A stretch of 64,000 nucleotides of DNA, taken from contig OY804586.1 in the NCBI GenBank assembly GCA_963680875.1, positions 57,694,203 to 57,758,202 on the forward strand, given 5' to 3'. The notes beneath the pieces were generated by a model. That model searched no databases. It had not been told where the DNA came from and saw nothing but the letters and a program-made list of their open reading frames with translations. Below, piece by piece: positions 1 through 10,472 of the stretch. Source of the stretch: Bathymodiolus brooksi (lineage: Eukaryota; Mollusca; Bivalvia; Mytilida; Modiolidae). The translations under genes were made by a program, and so were the position numbers. The number at the start of each line of letters is the position of its first letter. The first letter of the stretch is position 1.

Positions 1-645
1 GTTCATATTTCCCTTAATTTCAGTCAATGTACCAACTCCATCAAAGGTAATGCATCCCCAAAACATCACTGCTACATGAGGACCACCCCTCAAACCAACA
101 CATTCAGGTCGCCAAATGTCGTCAGCCTTTCTCCAAACATGCACTCGCCTGTCATGACCGACAACTACTTGTGTTTCATCTGAGAATATTATACGTTTCC
201 AATATAATTGAACTGACATGGCAAGCTTACCTCTGCACCAATTTACACGATTTTTTCGGTTTTTTAATGACACTGTTAAAGTCTTCCGAACTCGGCGCCT
301 CGTATAACCATGAAATTTCAATCTGCGGCGAACAGTTCTAGTAGAAACAGGCCGTGGTAGTCTTTCATTTACAATGTTTGTCAAATCTCTCAAAGTTTCT
401 CTCCTGTTGACTTTCACTGAGCGTAAGATTACACGGTCTCCTCGTTCCGTCACCAACTTTTTCCTTCCGGTTTTAGGCTTATTTTCCACGGAATTCCTCT
501 CATCATAACGCTTTAGAAATTTTGTAATCGTAGAATGACCCCTCCCGATTATTTCAGCAATTTTCCTGTGTGCATAGCCTTCTCGTTTCAATCGTAGTAT
601 CATTTGTTTCATCTCTGTTGTCATCTCCTTGTTGTGACGAGCCAT
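1..645 (-). CDS. Tc1-like transposase, N-terminal 215 residues (runs off window)
   Basis: Reading the minus strand from the ATG at 645 gives 215 codons with no stop up to the window edge, so the protein is partial at its C-terminus. It begins MARHNKEMTTEMKQM and continues with a helix-turn-helix (GYAHRKIAEIIGRGHST, about residues 23-39). A second basic DNA-binding segment (TRTVRRRLKFHGYTRRRVRK) follows. The first catalytic aspartate is in FSDET (about residue 156), and the HVWRKADD and GLRGGPHVAVMFWGCI blocks typical of Tc1 transposases come next. A full protein is about 340 residues, so the second Asp and the final Glu/Asp lie outside. The open frame suggests a young copy. Family assignment is confident; activity is not testable here. 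Confidence 0.9.
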   Translation of the reverse strand, partial: MARHNKEMTTEMKQMILRLKREGYAHRKIAEIIGRGHSTITKFLKRYDERNSVENKPKTGRKKLVTERGDRVILRSVKVNRRETLRDLTNIVNERLPRPVSTRTVRRRLKFHGYTRRRVRKTLTVSLKNRKNRVNWCRGKLAMSVQLYWKRIIFSDETQVVVGHDRRVHVWRKADDIWRPECVGLRGGPHVAVMFWGCITFDGVGTLTEIKGNMN

Positions 646-856
646 TTTTTTAGCAGACGAAATTTAACCAATGTTGTCAAAATAACGTCACTTCCGTCGA
701 ATGACTTTTTGAGCTCTGACCCCCAATTATACACTGTCAAAATGTTGGACATTTTAATGACAATTAATTATATTAAATATGAAAGAGAAATTGGATGTTT
801 CAATAATTGATTTTTAATTGCCGCCATCTTGGTGAAATAATTATGGCCACCTACTG
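1..856 (-). mobile_element. Tc1/mariner DNA transposon, 5' portion
   Basis: The transposase reads inward from an end at 856, where the minus strand begins CAGTAGGTGGCC directly after a TA dinucleotide (857-858), as expected for Tc1/mariner insertion at TA. About 210 bp of terminal sequence separates that end from the start codon. The other end is outside the window. The element probably sits in an intron of the cysteine-rich gene, because the first exon seen (1275) is the second half of a WAP domain whose first half must be upstream. Confidence 0.85.
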
Positions 857-1274
857 TATACATGTATTATACTTTATGTTTTTATTTACACTATTTGTCT
901 TTGTAAGCAAGCCGATAAAATATAATATAAAACCCAGAAATCGACCGACATTGCATTCAATTGTGTTCTGACTGAAGTAGTTTTGGTCCGTTGTGTATAA
1001 TAAAACAAACAGTTCATGGCCGATTGGCAATTTATGGACCGGTCTTTCATTCCCAAAATATTATATGGACCTTGGCTTTGCTTAGGTACATATACTGCCA
1101 TATGGCCCTCAGTGTAATGAACTATTTGTATATGACATTTGTATTAAATAAGTATGAAATGTTATTTAGAACAGAGACTAATGAACACGGAAGAAAGTTT
1201 ATTAAAATATTAAAGCTATAGCACACCTTATAATCCATCTTTCATAAGCAGAAAAGTTTTTTTTTATTTAACAG
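857..1274 (+). other. Intron remainder, nothing recognised
   Basis: AT-rich sequence between the Tc1 end and the first exon. I searched it for the missing WAP first half and found no cysteine pattern with splice sites. Confidence 0.5.
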
Positions 1275-1339
1275 GGAAACAGTGTTGTTTCCAACCTGCT
1301 TGTGGAACATCATGTCAGAAGAAAGTAAAACCAGATCAT
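1275..1339 (+). CDS. Exon: second half of a WAP domain
   Basis: Acceptor ...tttaacag and donor gtacgt bound 65 nt encoding GKQCCFQPACGTSCQKKVKP-D-H, the C5-C6, C7 and C8 part of a WAP four-disulfide core. It starts in phase 1 and ends in phase 0, which fits exactly with the next exon starting in phase 0. The first half of this domain is not visible between 857 and 1274 and must lie upstream of the Tc1 insertion, beyond the window. Confidence 0.75.
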
Positions 1340-1360
1340 GTACGTATTGTGTTTTTTTAT

Positions 1361-1584
1361 GTTTATGGTGTTTAATGCCACCTTCAACATAATTTCAGTT
1401 ATATTGTGGCAGTCAGTTTTATTGGTGGACGAAACCGGAGAAAGCCGTGGATCTGCCGCAAGTCACTAACAGAATTTACCACATAATGTTGTATCGAATA
1501 CACCTCGCCTGAGTGGGATTCAACTCACAACTTTAGTGGTGATTGTCACTGATTGCATTGGTAGTTGTAAATCCAACTACCATA
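1361..1584 (-). mobile_element. SINE-1 copy (antisense), truncated at its head
   Basis: SINE-1 is the commonest repeat here. In sense orientation it has a tRNA-like head with a B-box-like GAGTTCGAACCC, a conserved middle (gtttgtcagtgacttgcgac, then ctccggtttcctccaccaat) and a tail ending gtggcgttaaacaccat. The middle resembles the deeply conserved Nin-type SINE core described in metazoans, from memory. This copy abuts a SINE-2 at 1585. Confidence 0.8.
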
Positions 1585-1890
1585 GGGCCCAAGTGACTCA
1601 ATGAGTTAGGTAGTTGGAATACCTAACAACTCATACAAGCCTATCACCAATACGGCTTTGTAGATTACAAAAGAGGGTGCAGTCGCAAGTGATAAAGTTT
1701 GTCAGTTGCTTGCCCATCGTCAGTGGTTCTCTCCGGGTACTCCGGCTTCTTCCACCACTAAAACTGGTCGCCATGATATAGCTGAAATATTTCTGATAGG
1801 CTTGTATGAGTTGTTAGGTAATCCAACTACCTAACTCATTGAGTCACCCGGGCCCTACAACTACCTATCTCAATGAGCCACCAGGGCCCT
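1585..1890 (+). mobile_element. SINE-2 copy followed by an inverted head
   Basis: SINE-2 begins gggcccaagtgactcaatga (A-box like) and shares its tail with SINE-1. From about 1793 the sequence continues as the reverse complement of the SINE-2 head, ending ccaccagggccc, so the element is a head-to-head rearrangement. The inverted head already carries two copies of the 34-bp module that forms the satellite at 3840. Confidence 0.75.
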
Positions 1891-2340
1891 TCCACACATC
1901 TAGATTCTAATCATCAGCGGTAATCCACTATCAATCAAGCTCATTCTTTCATTACATGTCTATTCTGTACCTAATCTATATGTATCTTCCATAACAACAA
2001 TCAAATACAACTATTAGTCATATTAAACAGATTATGGAAGAAACATTCTGATTGGATGATACAGAATTATACTTTTGTAATGAAACCAATGAAAAATACT
2101 CATGAATTATACATGGATATTGGAGAATGTTCTACCATAATAAAGTTTCTAGTAATGGATTAAAATGTTGATATTTCCATCTCCTGCAATATGAACTTGA
2201 AGGCTAGGGGCCATTTAGGTATCATACTCATTTTAATGTATGAGTTTTGCTCATTGTTAAACAGCATACTGTGATGATTGATATGTAGAACAGCAGTACA
2301 AACACTGTTCCTTTACCTTAATTTGTGTCTTAATTTGGGA

Positions 2341-2463
2341 ATATGGTGTGTAATGTCACATTCAACAATATTTCAGTTATATTGTGGCGGTCAGTTTTAT
2401 TGATGGAGGAAATAGAGTACCCGGAGAAAACCACTGACCTGCCGTAAATCGCTGACAAACTTT
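2341..2463 (-). mobile_element. SINE-1 fragment (antisense)
   Basis: Tail and middle only, ending about 65 bp before the 2530 acceptor. Confidence 0.7.
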
Positions 2464-2529
2464 GTGTCTAAGTGTAAAATTGAATATCCTCTCATGTTCA
2501 ATTGGAACCATATGTTTTATTATTTATAG

Positions 2530-2611
2530 AGTCAATGTCCACCTATTAGGAGAGACGTCCTTTGTAAACGTTATGACAGACAGTGTTCCTCTAACAAAGA
2601 CTGTAAACACG
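2530..2611 (+). CDS. Exon: first half of a WAP domain
   Basis: The block runs from acceptor tttatag to donor gtatag, 82 nt, phase 0 to 1. It encodes SQCPPIRRDVLCKRYD followed by RQCSSNKDCKHG, carrying cysteines 1-4 of a WAP domain. The 3299 exon supplies CC, C7 and C8, so the split domain is complete across one intron. This is the only part of the gene where exons are not class 1-1. Confidence 0.78.
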
Positions 2612-3298
2612 GTATAGTATATTAAAATATTTAACTTTCTATACAGGCAATTGTGAATATTGTTTTTTATCCTGCTATTTTGTGATTTTGAGCACTAATA
2701 AAGGGGAACAAATTGAGTGTTATTTAGTCATGGTCCTAATGAAGACTGTAAGCACAGTACTGTATATAAAAATTAAACCCACCTATTGTGAATTGTGATT
2801 TTTTTTTTTGTAATTTTTAATTTTTAAAGCATTCATTTCATTTCACATGATCGAGTATGATTTAATTGATTGATTTATTTATTTATTGTGTTTAACCAGT
2901 ATCACTATGAGAGTTGTGATGCGATTAGTTCTCACAACAGGCAAGAACTGTCGCAGATATAAAGTCTTGTACCAACGCACTATGTAATGAATTTTAAACA
3001 AAAAAACAAGGGTTGAATTAAAATTTATAAATACTCTGAGGGAGACTACATTTTGTGCATGACGTCACGTTATCTGCCGTTCATTCACCAATGTCACTTT
3101 ACTGTGTTTTGACTCGCATTCCATTGATATGACGTCATGACAATGTAGTTCGGCAGAGAACGTCTCATGCAACGTCACGCTATTCTTTTATCACCACAGT
3201 GTGGTGATACAACGTCTTGTATCAGATAGGCGACTTTCTTAAATTTCAAAGGAAAACGTACATAATGTTAGATAAATGGTTTTATTTGTATATTTTAG

Positions 3299-3364
3299 GT
3301 ACCATCTGTTGTCCTGTTGATTGTGGTACAGCCTGTAAACTGCCAGTAAAGCCTCCCGGTTCAG
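3299..3364 (+). CDS. Exon: second half of WAP domain (founder of a 6-copy array)
   Basis: A 66-nt phase 1-1 exon after acceptor tattttag and before donor gtaagt. It encodes GTICCPVDCGTACKLPVKPP-GS, giving cysteines 5-8. Joined to the 2530 exon it makes a regular eight-Cys WAP. This is the only one of six near-identical tandem copies that keeps an AG acceptor. Confidence 0.8.
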
Positions 3365-3802
3365 GTAAGTTTATTTATATATCTTGGGTATCATCTGTTG
3401 TCCTGTTGATTGTGGTACAGCCTGTAAACTGCCACTTAAGCCTCCCACTTCAGGTAAGTTTATTTATATATCTTGGGTGCCATCTGTTGTACTGTTGATT
3501 GTGGTACAGCCTGTAAACTGCCAGTAAAGCCTCCCGGTTCAGGTAAGTTTATTTAGATATCTTGGGTACCATCTGTTGTCCTGTTGATTGTGGTACAGCC
3601 TGTAAGCTGCCAGTTAAGCCTCCCGGTTCAGGTAAGTTTATTTATATATCTTGGGTACCATCTGTTGTCCTGTTGATTGTGGTACAGCCTGTAAGCTGCC
3701 AGTTAAGCCTCTCGGTTCAGGTAAGTTTATTTATATATCTTGGGTACCATCTGTTGTCCTGTTGATTGTGGTACAGCCTGTAAGCTGTCAGTTAAGCCTC
3801 CC
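3299..3802 (+). repeat. 89-bp tandem array of the WAP half-exon (6 copies)
   Basis: Copies begin at about 3299, 3388, 3477, 3566, 3655 and 3744 with a constant 89-bp period: 66 nt of exon plus 23 nt of intron. Copies 2-5 keep the donor CAG-gtaagt, but the AG acceptor of copy 1 is replaced by cttggg, so they cannot be spliced in as copy 1 is. Copy 6 is truncated. Since 89 is not a multiple of 3, read-through changes frame at each copy. Confidence 0.9.
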
Positions 3803-4713
3803 ATGCCGTATTAGTGATAGGCTTGTATGAGTTGTTAGGTAATCCAACTACCTAACTCATTGAGCCACCCGGGCCCTACAACTACCTAACTCATTGAGCC
3901 ACCCGGGCCCTACAACTACCTAACTCATTGAGCCACCCGGGCCCTACAACTACCTAACTCATTGAGCCACCCGGGCCCTACAACTACCTAACTCATTGAG
4001 CCACCCGGGCCCTACAACTACCTAACTCATTGAGCCACCTGGGCCCTACAACTGCCTAACTCATTGAGCCACCCGGGCCCTACAACTACCTAACTCATTG
4101 AGCCACCCGGACCCTACAACTACCTAACTCATTGAACCACCCGGGCCCTACAACTACCTAACTCATTGAGCCACCCGGGCCCTACAACTACCTAACTCAT
4201 TGAGCCACCCGGGCCCTACAACTACCTAACTCATTGAGCCACCCGGTCCCTACAACTACCTAACTCATTGAGCCACCCGGGCCCTACAACTACCTAACTC
4301 ATTGAGCCACCCGGGTCCTACAACTACCTAACTCATTGAGCCACCCGGGCCCTTCAACTACCTAACTCATTGAGCCACCCGGGCCCTACAACTACCTAAC
4401 TCATTGAGCCACCCAGGCCCTACAACTACCTAACTCATTGAGCCACCCAGGTCCTACAACTACCTAACTCAATGAGCCACCCAGGCCCTACAACTACCTA
4501 ACTCATTGAGCCACCCGGGTCCTACAACTACCTAACTCATTGAGCCACCTGGGCCCTACAACTACCTAACTCATTGAGCCACCCGGGCCCTACAACTACC
4601 TAACTCATTGAGCCACCCGGGCCCTACAACTACCTAACTCATTGAGCCACCCGGGTCCTACAACTACCTAACTCATTGAGCCACCCGGGCCCTACAACTA
4701 CGTAACTCATTGA
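3803..4713. repeat. 34-bp satellite made from the SINE-2 head (about 25 copies)
   Basis: The array starts with an inverted SINE-2 head (gataggcttgtatgagttg...) and then repeats a 34-bp unit (cctaactcattgagccaccc plus 14 more) about 25 times with few substitutions. The unit is the reverse complement of the first 34 nt of SINE-2, including its A-box-like part. Confidence 0.92.
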
Positions 4714-4776
4714 GCCACATGGTCCTCCATTTTAAATTTTAAGTTTAATGTCATAATTTAGACATTTGTTGTTTTG

Positions 4777-5030
<254 letters not shown>

Positions 5031-5142
5031 TTTTTTGTTGATTTTTTTTTTTATCTAAATTTTATTGTGTAGGATGAATTAAAAGAGCAACATATTGATT
5101 TGATATTGTAATATTTTATTTTAAGTAATATTTGAAATTTAT

Positions 5143-5233
5143 GAACAGGTTATACGATATAACCTGGTCTGGTGTATCCGTTTATGGAAAGCGTAAACAG
5201 TACCAAACCAGGTTATACAAATATAACCTGTTC
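5143..5233. repeat. Nested palindrome (inverted repeat of palindromes)
   Basis: Two arms of about 26 nt, GAACAGGTTATA..TATAACCTGGT and its near reverse complement, flank a 39-nt spacer. Each arm is itself a palindrome (AGGTTATA/TATAACCT). Weaker complementarity extends some 20 bp outside. It could be the core of a fold-back element. The sequence to 5712 is otherwise plain AT-rich intron. Confidence 0.8.
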
Positions 5234-5712
5234 AAAAATTTCATATATTCCTTATAATTTAATTTGTATAACAAATTTTAATGATTCCCTGATTTTAATT
5301 AAGATTATTTCATTTGATTATTTGAATTTGTCAATGACAAATGAATATATTGGGGACATCACAATACTAACCCTGGTTATCATGTATAACCAATGTTGCT
5401 CCAGGTGGATCAGCCAATCAGATTGCAGTATTCACATCAAATTAAATTATTGTCTTTTATTAAAATTGAGTTAAAAAATGAACAACATCTGATTTCCCTC
5501 AGTACAGAAAAACAGTCGTGGACTTTCTTTATCTCAAATTGGGATATTTCATTTCCTTGAATAACCTGAAGACCAATTTGTCCGTATGCACACACTGCAT
5601 CTCAGGACACTCACATATTTTATTCGATCAATATGAAACAAAATACTAAAACAGTTCGACTCTAGCTATATATAGCTTATCTAACTCCTACAGCATATTC
5701 TTAAAAAAATGA

Positions 5713-5964
5713 GGGCTGTCGTGGTCGTGATTGTATGGTAGTTGGGTCTATAATTACCTATGCAATCAGTACCTATCACCACTAAAGTTGTGAGTTTTAA
5801 CCCTGTTCATGGCATGTGTACTTGATACAACATTATGTGATAAAGTATGTCAGTGACTTGCGACAGGTCGGTGGTTTTCTCTGAGTACTCTGGTTTCCTA
5901 CCAATAAAACTGATCGCCACGATATAACTGAAATATTGTTGAAAGTGGCGTTTAACATCATACC
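5713..5964 (+). mobile_element. SINE-1 copy (sense)
   Basis: Full-length sense copy with head gggctgtcgtggtcgtgatt and tail gaaagtggcgtttaacatca. Confidence 0.82.
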
Positions 5965-6243
5965 ATCCCAGTCTGTGCCAAAAACATTTCGACAAACTAG
6001 CCCGAACAGTATTTTAGAAGAATTTTTCCTATTTGATTAAGTAAATTTTATACAATTTTTACTAGCCCGAACCAATTTTTACTAGACAGGGGCATAGGGC
6101 TAGTGGTTTTTGGCGCAGACTGCCATCCCCCTCTTATAGAAACGGAGTGTAGGAACCAGTTCCCCGTAATTGTCAACAAGAAATAAATATCTGAAATAAT
6201 TGAAAGAGCAAATAGATAAATATTTTTCAATCTTGTGTTGTAG

Positions 6244-6414
6244 TTTGTTCACTTCCAAAACAGCCAGGAACTTGTAAGGCTTCAATTCCACAATATTATT
6301 ATGATTACAAAGAGAAAAGGTGTGGTAAATTTATCTACGGTGGATGTGGCGGAAATGAGAACAACTTTGAAACGTTGGAAGATTGCCAGGAGAGATGTCC
6401 AGAGAAACCAAATA
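6244..6414 (+). CDS. Exon: Kunitz/BPTI domain 1 (P1 Lys)
   Basis: A 171-nt phase 1-1 exon after acceptor tgttgtag, ending at a gtatgt donor. It contains the six Kunitz cysteines in canonical spacing: [11 protein letters not shown]..., [19 protein letters not shown] and RC. The reactive-site stretch is GTCKAS, so P1 is lysine, which in this family predicts inhibition of trypsin-like enzymes. YGGC and GGNENNF are hallmark motifs. It is very close to the next Kunitz exon, including the acceptor region, so the two are recent duplicates. Confidence 0.93.
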
Positions 6415-6489
6415 GTATGTTAATACAAAATAAAATTATTGATATTTTTGTTAGCTGTAATGCCTTTTTGTCGCTTCTGAAATGGGAAG

Positions 6490-6740
6490 AGGAGACGTTG
6501 TGGCCATGAATGTATGGTGGTTGGATTTATAACTACATATGCAATCAGTGCCTATCGCCACTCAAGTTTTGAGTTCGAACCCTGTTCATGGCGAGGTATT
6601 CTCGATACAACATTATGTGATAAAGTTTGTTAGTGACCTGCGACAGGTCAGTGGTTTTCACAGGTGCTACGGTTTCCTCCACCAATGAAATTGATTGCCA
6701 CGATATAACTGAAATATTGTTGAGAGTGGCGTTAAAAACC
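6490..6740 (+). mobile_element. SINE-1 copy (sense)
   Basis: Starts about 75 bp after the first Kunitz exon; diverged head, clear middle and tail. Confidence 0.8.
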
Positions 6741-6960
6741 AGTATTACAAAACAATAAAGAGACATTATATAGGAGTTATTGCCCTTTACATTATTTACA
6801 CATATCATTAACACTCAAATCTGAAAAATTGTTTGTCAAAGGGGTCATGGAGTCACTACAAATGTATAGGGTTGCTTGACTTTTGACCTTTTGAAAATGT
6901 CAAAATCTAGAACATGGTTTTTATTGTTTTCGTTTTATATGTTTATGCCAATAATAATGA

Positions 6961-7255
6961 TCTAATAGGGACCCAGGTGGCTCAATGAGTTAAGTCGTTG
7001 GATCTAACAACTCATACAAGCCTATCACCAATACGGCGTGGGTTCGCGCCCAGCTTTGTAAATTACAAAAAAGGATGCACTCGACTCGCAGCCGCAAGTG
7101 ATAAAGTTTGCCAGTTGCTTGCCCATGGTCGGTGGTTCTCTCTGGGCACTCCGCCTTCCTCCACCACTAAAACTGGTCGCCATGATATAGCTGAAATATT
7201 GTTGAAAGTGGCGTTAAACACCAAAAATTCAATTCAATTCAATTCAATTCTAATA
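6961..7255 (+). mobile_element. SINE-2 full-length copy with target-site duplication
   Basis: The head gggacccaggtggctcaatg with B-box-like gggttcgcgccc marks the tRNA-derived part, and the tail ends in (AATTC)n. The 7-bp TCTAATA is repeated at 6961-6967 and 7249-7255, consistent with retroposition. Confidence 0.85.
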
Positions 7256-7401
7256 AAGAAGTAGATATATAATTAAGTTGGAATTAAGTCGTTTTATGGA
7301 CTTTAATAGGATAGTCGAATGTGTTAGAATACAAAACATTACAAGTTACGATTATCTAAAATAATTCACATGTGTATGGAACGTTTTATCTTGTTTTGTA
7401 G

Positions 7402-7572
7402 CTTGTTCACTTCCAAAACAGCCAGGACCTTGCAAGGGTTCATTTCCACGATATTATTATGATTACAAGGAGAAAAAGTGTGGTAAATTTATCTATGGTG
7501 GGTGTGGCGGAAATGAGAACAACTTTGAAACGTTGGAAGACTGCCATAAAAGATGTCGTCCAAATAAACCAG
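7402..7572 (+). CDS. Exon: Kunitz/BPTI domain 2 (P1 Lys)
   Basis: A 171-nt phase 1-1 exon between acceptor ttttgtag and donor gtacat. The protein begins [20 protein letters not shown] and keeps [17 protein letters not shown] and the last two cysteines, so the fold is intact. P1 is lysine and P1' glycine. It differs from the 6244 exon at few positions. Between the two lie SINE copies but no other exon. Confidence 0.93.
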
Positions 7573-7872
7573 GTACATGTAGTATGTCAATGCAAATAGA
7601 TATGGATAACCAAATCTTTGTTTTGGGGGAATTTTTAGGTGATTGTTTCCGTCTTTTGTGTACCATTCCATGCCTATTCCCAAAAGACAGAAATTTATAA
7701 AGCTTGTTTCTTTTATTGATTGCATATGTCTACAATTTTTATGGAATATTCTTGATTGCATATTTTTAACAATTTGCCGAAAGCCACCTGGAGGATAAGC
7801 ATCACTTTGTGCTTTCATTATTTTAATTTGCACAAAATCTACATTTAATATACATATTTATATAAACATTTA

Positions 7873-8132
7873 AGGGCCAGCGTGGTCATGATTGTATGGT
7901 AGAAGGATTTACAACTATCAATGAAATTGGTGCCTATCACCACTAAAGTTGTGAGTTCGAACCCTGTTCATGGCAAGGTGTACTCGATACAACATTAGGT
8001 GATGAAGTTTGTCAGTGACGTACAACAGCTTGGTGGTTTTCTCTGGGTACTTGGGTTTCCTACACCAATAAAACTGACCACCATGATATTACTGAAATAT
8101 TGTTGAAAGTGGCATGAAACACCATAAAAACC
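7873..8132 (+). mobile_element. SINE-1 copy (sense)
   Basis: Full length, head agggccagcgtggtcatgat. It is followed at about 8146-8400 by a bivalve-type interspersed repeat (see 45121). Confidence 0.8.
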
Positions 8133-8533
8133 TAAATCCAAAGGCTTTAAGAGTTTGAAGGGTAATCACAATCCGTACATCGAAGGACAACAACACAATG
8201 GTCAAAATAAAAAGGACAAACTATGATCTACAAAGCAATACAAATTTGTGAAAATCACGATTAATGGCGAGATTTGGTTGTTAGCCAATAAAATATATAA
8301 ATCCGGATAAATCCAAAATACGAACAGCACAAAAATATCATAAGAAATATATTAAATAACAAAAGATCGGACAACAGGAACTTCTATAAATATACAGGAA
8401 GTGACATCAACTGCTTCGAAAAGTTAAGAATTTTCTGCTCCATGCATGGCAACTGTTGTGTATTATAAAGACACAGGTATTGTTTAACATAAATTTTGGT
8501 TGAGACATAAATGCGCAAATTTGGTAGTTTGTT

Positions 8534-8692
8534 TTAGTGCCTATCACCACTAACATTGTGGGTTCAAATCCTGCACATGTGAGGTGTGCTCGATACAACA
8601 TTATGTGATAAACGTTGTAAGTGACTTGCGACAGGTCGTGGGTTTCCACCAATAAAACTGACCGCCACGATATAACTGAAATATTGTTAACT
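8534..8692 (+). mobile_element. SINE-1 fragment (sense)
   Basis: Lacks the first ~45 nt of the head and the final tail. Confidence 0.7.
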
Positions 8693-8801
8693 ATAGACCT
8701 AAACCAAACCATTTTAAATAATATTGATAATATACAGAATGACATTAAACCCATTATCTTGTTATTTTAATTATTTATTTTATTTTGATATTGTTTTCCA
8801 G

Positions 8802-8921
8802 ATCCCTGCCCTATTCCACATTGTAAATTTATACCATCCGGGGTGTGTACTAGAAAGAATATTCTGATTATTAATGGTGCCCAATGTGTTATGTGTCCAG
8901 TGATAGTACCATGCAATCCAG
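8802..8921 (+). CDS. Exon: short Cys-rich module of uncertain family
   Basis: A 120-nt phase 1-1 exon after acceptor gttttccag, ending at a gtaata donor. It encodes DPCPIPHCKFIPSGVC, then TRKNILIINGAQCVMCP and VIVPCNP. The six cysteines are spaced C-x3-C-x7-C, then C-x2-C-x5-C. The pattern loosely resembles antistasin or VWC modules but lacks the Asp-x-x-Gly-Cys core, so no family is assigned. Splice sites and phase match the neighbouring exons, which supports it as part of the same gene. Confidence 0.7.
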
Positions 8922-9244
8922 GTAATACAATCAAAAGCAAAAAATGCCAATCAATCTCAAAATCCGATCGAAAAATTATAGAAACTGATGCAAATTCAAT
9001 TGTCATAACGAAGGCATTTTCGATAGTCCTAAAACACTTATATATTAATGTTGACTGGCTTGGTACAGGGACTTCAATTAAAATGGCAGAATTAAACTAT
9101 TACTATAGGTCTAAACCTTCTGTCATAGTGAAATGATACGGCCATAGAGTGTTTTCTACATGTGAGTCAAATGCCAATCCTCACATATTACCATGGGAAC
9201 AGCGTTTTTATAAAGAACGCTCAAATCTTGAACTTACATACAAA

Positions 9245-9716
9245 CCTGTATTAAGTGGTCACCTTTGGGGCCAAGAAAAAGTGACCTTATAAGACAGGTG
9301 ACCTCTTAAAAGAGGTGCAATTCGAAAGAAATTGTCTATGTAAGGACAAGAAAAAGGATGACCTTTCAATACAGGTGACTGCTTAATAGAGGTGACTGCA
9401 TGGGCAGGTCTGACTGTATATATAAATTTATTTCTTTTGACAGGAGTTTTCATATTAAGTATTTTGACGACAGTCAAACCTGTCTTATGTGACCTTCTAA
9501 GGGAACAGTGAAATATGGCCACATAAGACAGGTGGTCGCTTAATACAGGTCTAATTGATATGCAATGCGCTGTTAAGAAAAATGAAAATTAAGGTCACAT
9601 AATTACAAGTTATTGCTTAATAGAGGTGGTCACTTAAAGCAGGTTTGATAGTATTTGAATAATAATACAAGTTATTGGTTGATAGAGGTGGTCACTTAAA
9701 GCAGGTTTGACTATAC
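9245..9716. mobile_element. MITE-a copies (TIR ACAGTCAAACC)
   Basis: The best copy is about 9469-9652, with termini ACAGTCAAACCTGTC and its reverse complement GCAGGTTTGA. A diverged copy precedes it and a partial duplicate of the 3' end follows. Related copies occur at 22628, 27050, 31102, 36337, 54725 and 55363. It is a non-autonomous inverted-repeat element of unknown superfamily. Confidence 0.7.
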
Positions 9717-9785
9717 TTCTCATAGTGGTTATGTAGTTAAATTCAGGTTGTATGACTATTTCTCTTAAGATTGATGTTTGTTTGA

Positions 9786-10022
9786 TGGTGTTTAATGCCA
9801 CTTTCATCAATATATCAGTTATATCGTGGTAGTCAGTTTTATTGGTGAAGAAAACCGGAGACACGGTGTAAACTACCGACGTGTCTCAAGTCACCGACAA
9901 AATTTATCACATACTGTTGCACACCTCGCCCTGATTGAGAATCGAACTCACAACATCAGTGGTGATAGGAACTGATTGCATAGGTAGTCGTAAGTCCAAC
10001 TACTATACGACTATGACAGCCC
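9786..10022 (-). mobile_element. SINE-1 copy (antisense)
   Basis: Full length, ending in the head at ctatgacagcccc. Between here and the 10473 exon is AT-rich intron with one short SINE-1 tail fragment near 10170. Confidence 0.8.
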
Positions 10023-10472
10023 CCTCTTAAGATTGAGGATTTATGACTAGCTGTAAAAGGGGTACTCTATTTTTTTTTATATTAATGCTGTATGGTTGCA
10101 GGATATATCATTGTCTGTGACCTAGATTGCCCTCCATTAACTGTTAGTCAATTTATATGATTGATTGATTGGTGTTTAATGCTGACGTTAGCAGAATTTC
10201 AGTTATATCAGGGTGTTCAATTTATATGAAAACAGTCATTTCATACCATGTGACAAAACTCAAAGTGTCTTGTTGGCAGGATTTAACAGCTTGCAGGATA
10301 AATTCCATTAAAGATTCTGGCGACCTATAAATCATGTTTGTATTTTATTTACAAAAATAATAAGCCATTTTTTTACTACCGTTTAGCATGATTTTATTTT
10401 CTTGGGTTTTTTTTTGTACAAGGGATGGCAGAGTGATTATTTCACTGCTTTGTATTTTCCATTTTATTGTAG

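Noticed and set aside
3217..3765. Two open frames (93 and 67 codons) with repeated TICCPVDCGTAC
   Set aside because: They read through intron remnants of the 89-bp exon array. The true coding piece is the 66-nt exon at 3299; frames change at every 89-bp step.
8843..9136. 97-codon open frame starting at 8843
   Set aside because: Only 8843-8921 is exon; the remainder reads past a clear gtaata donor into the intron.
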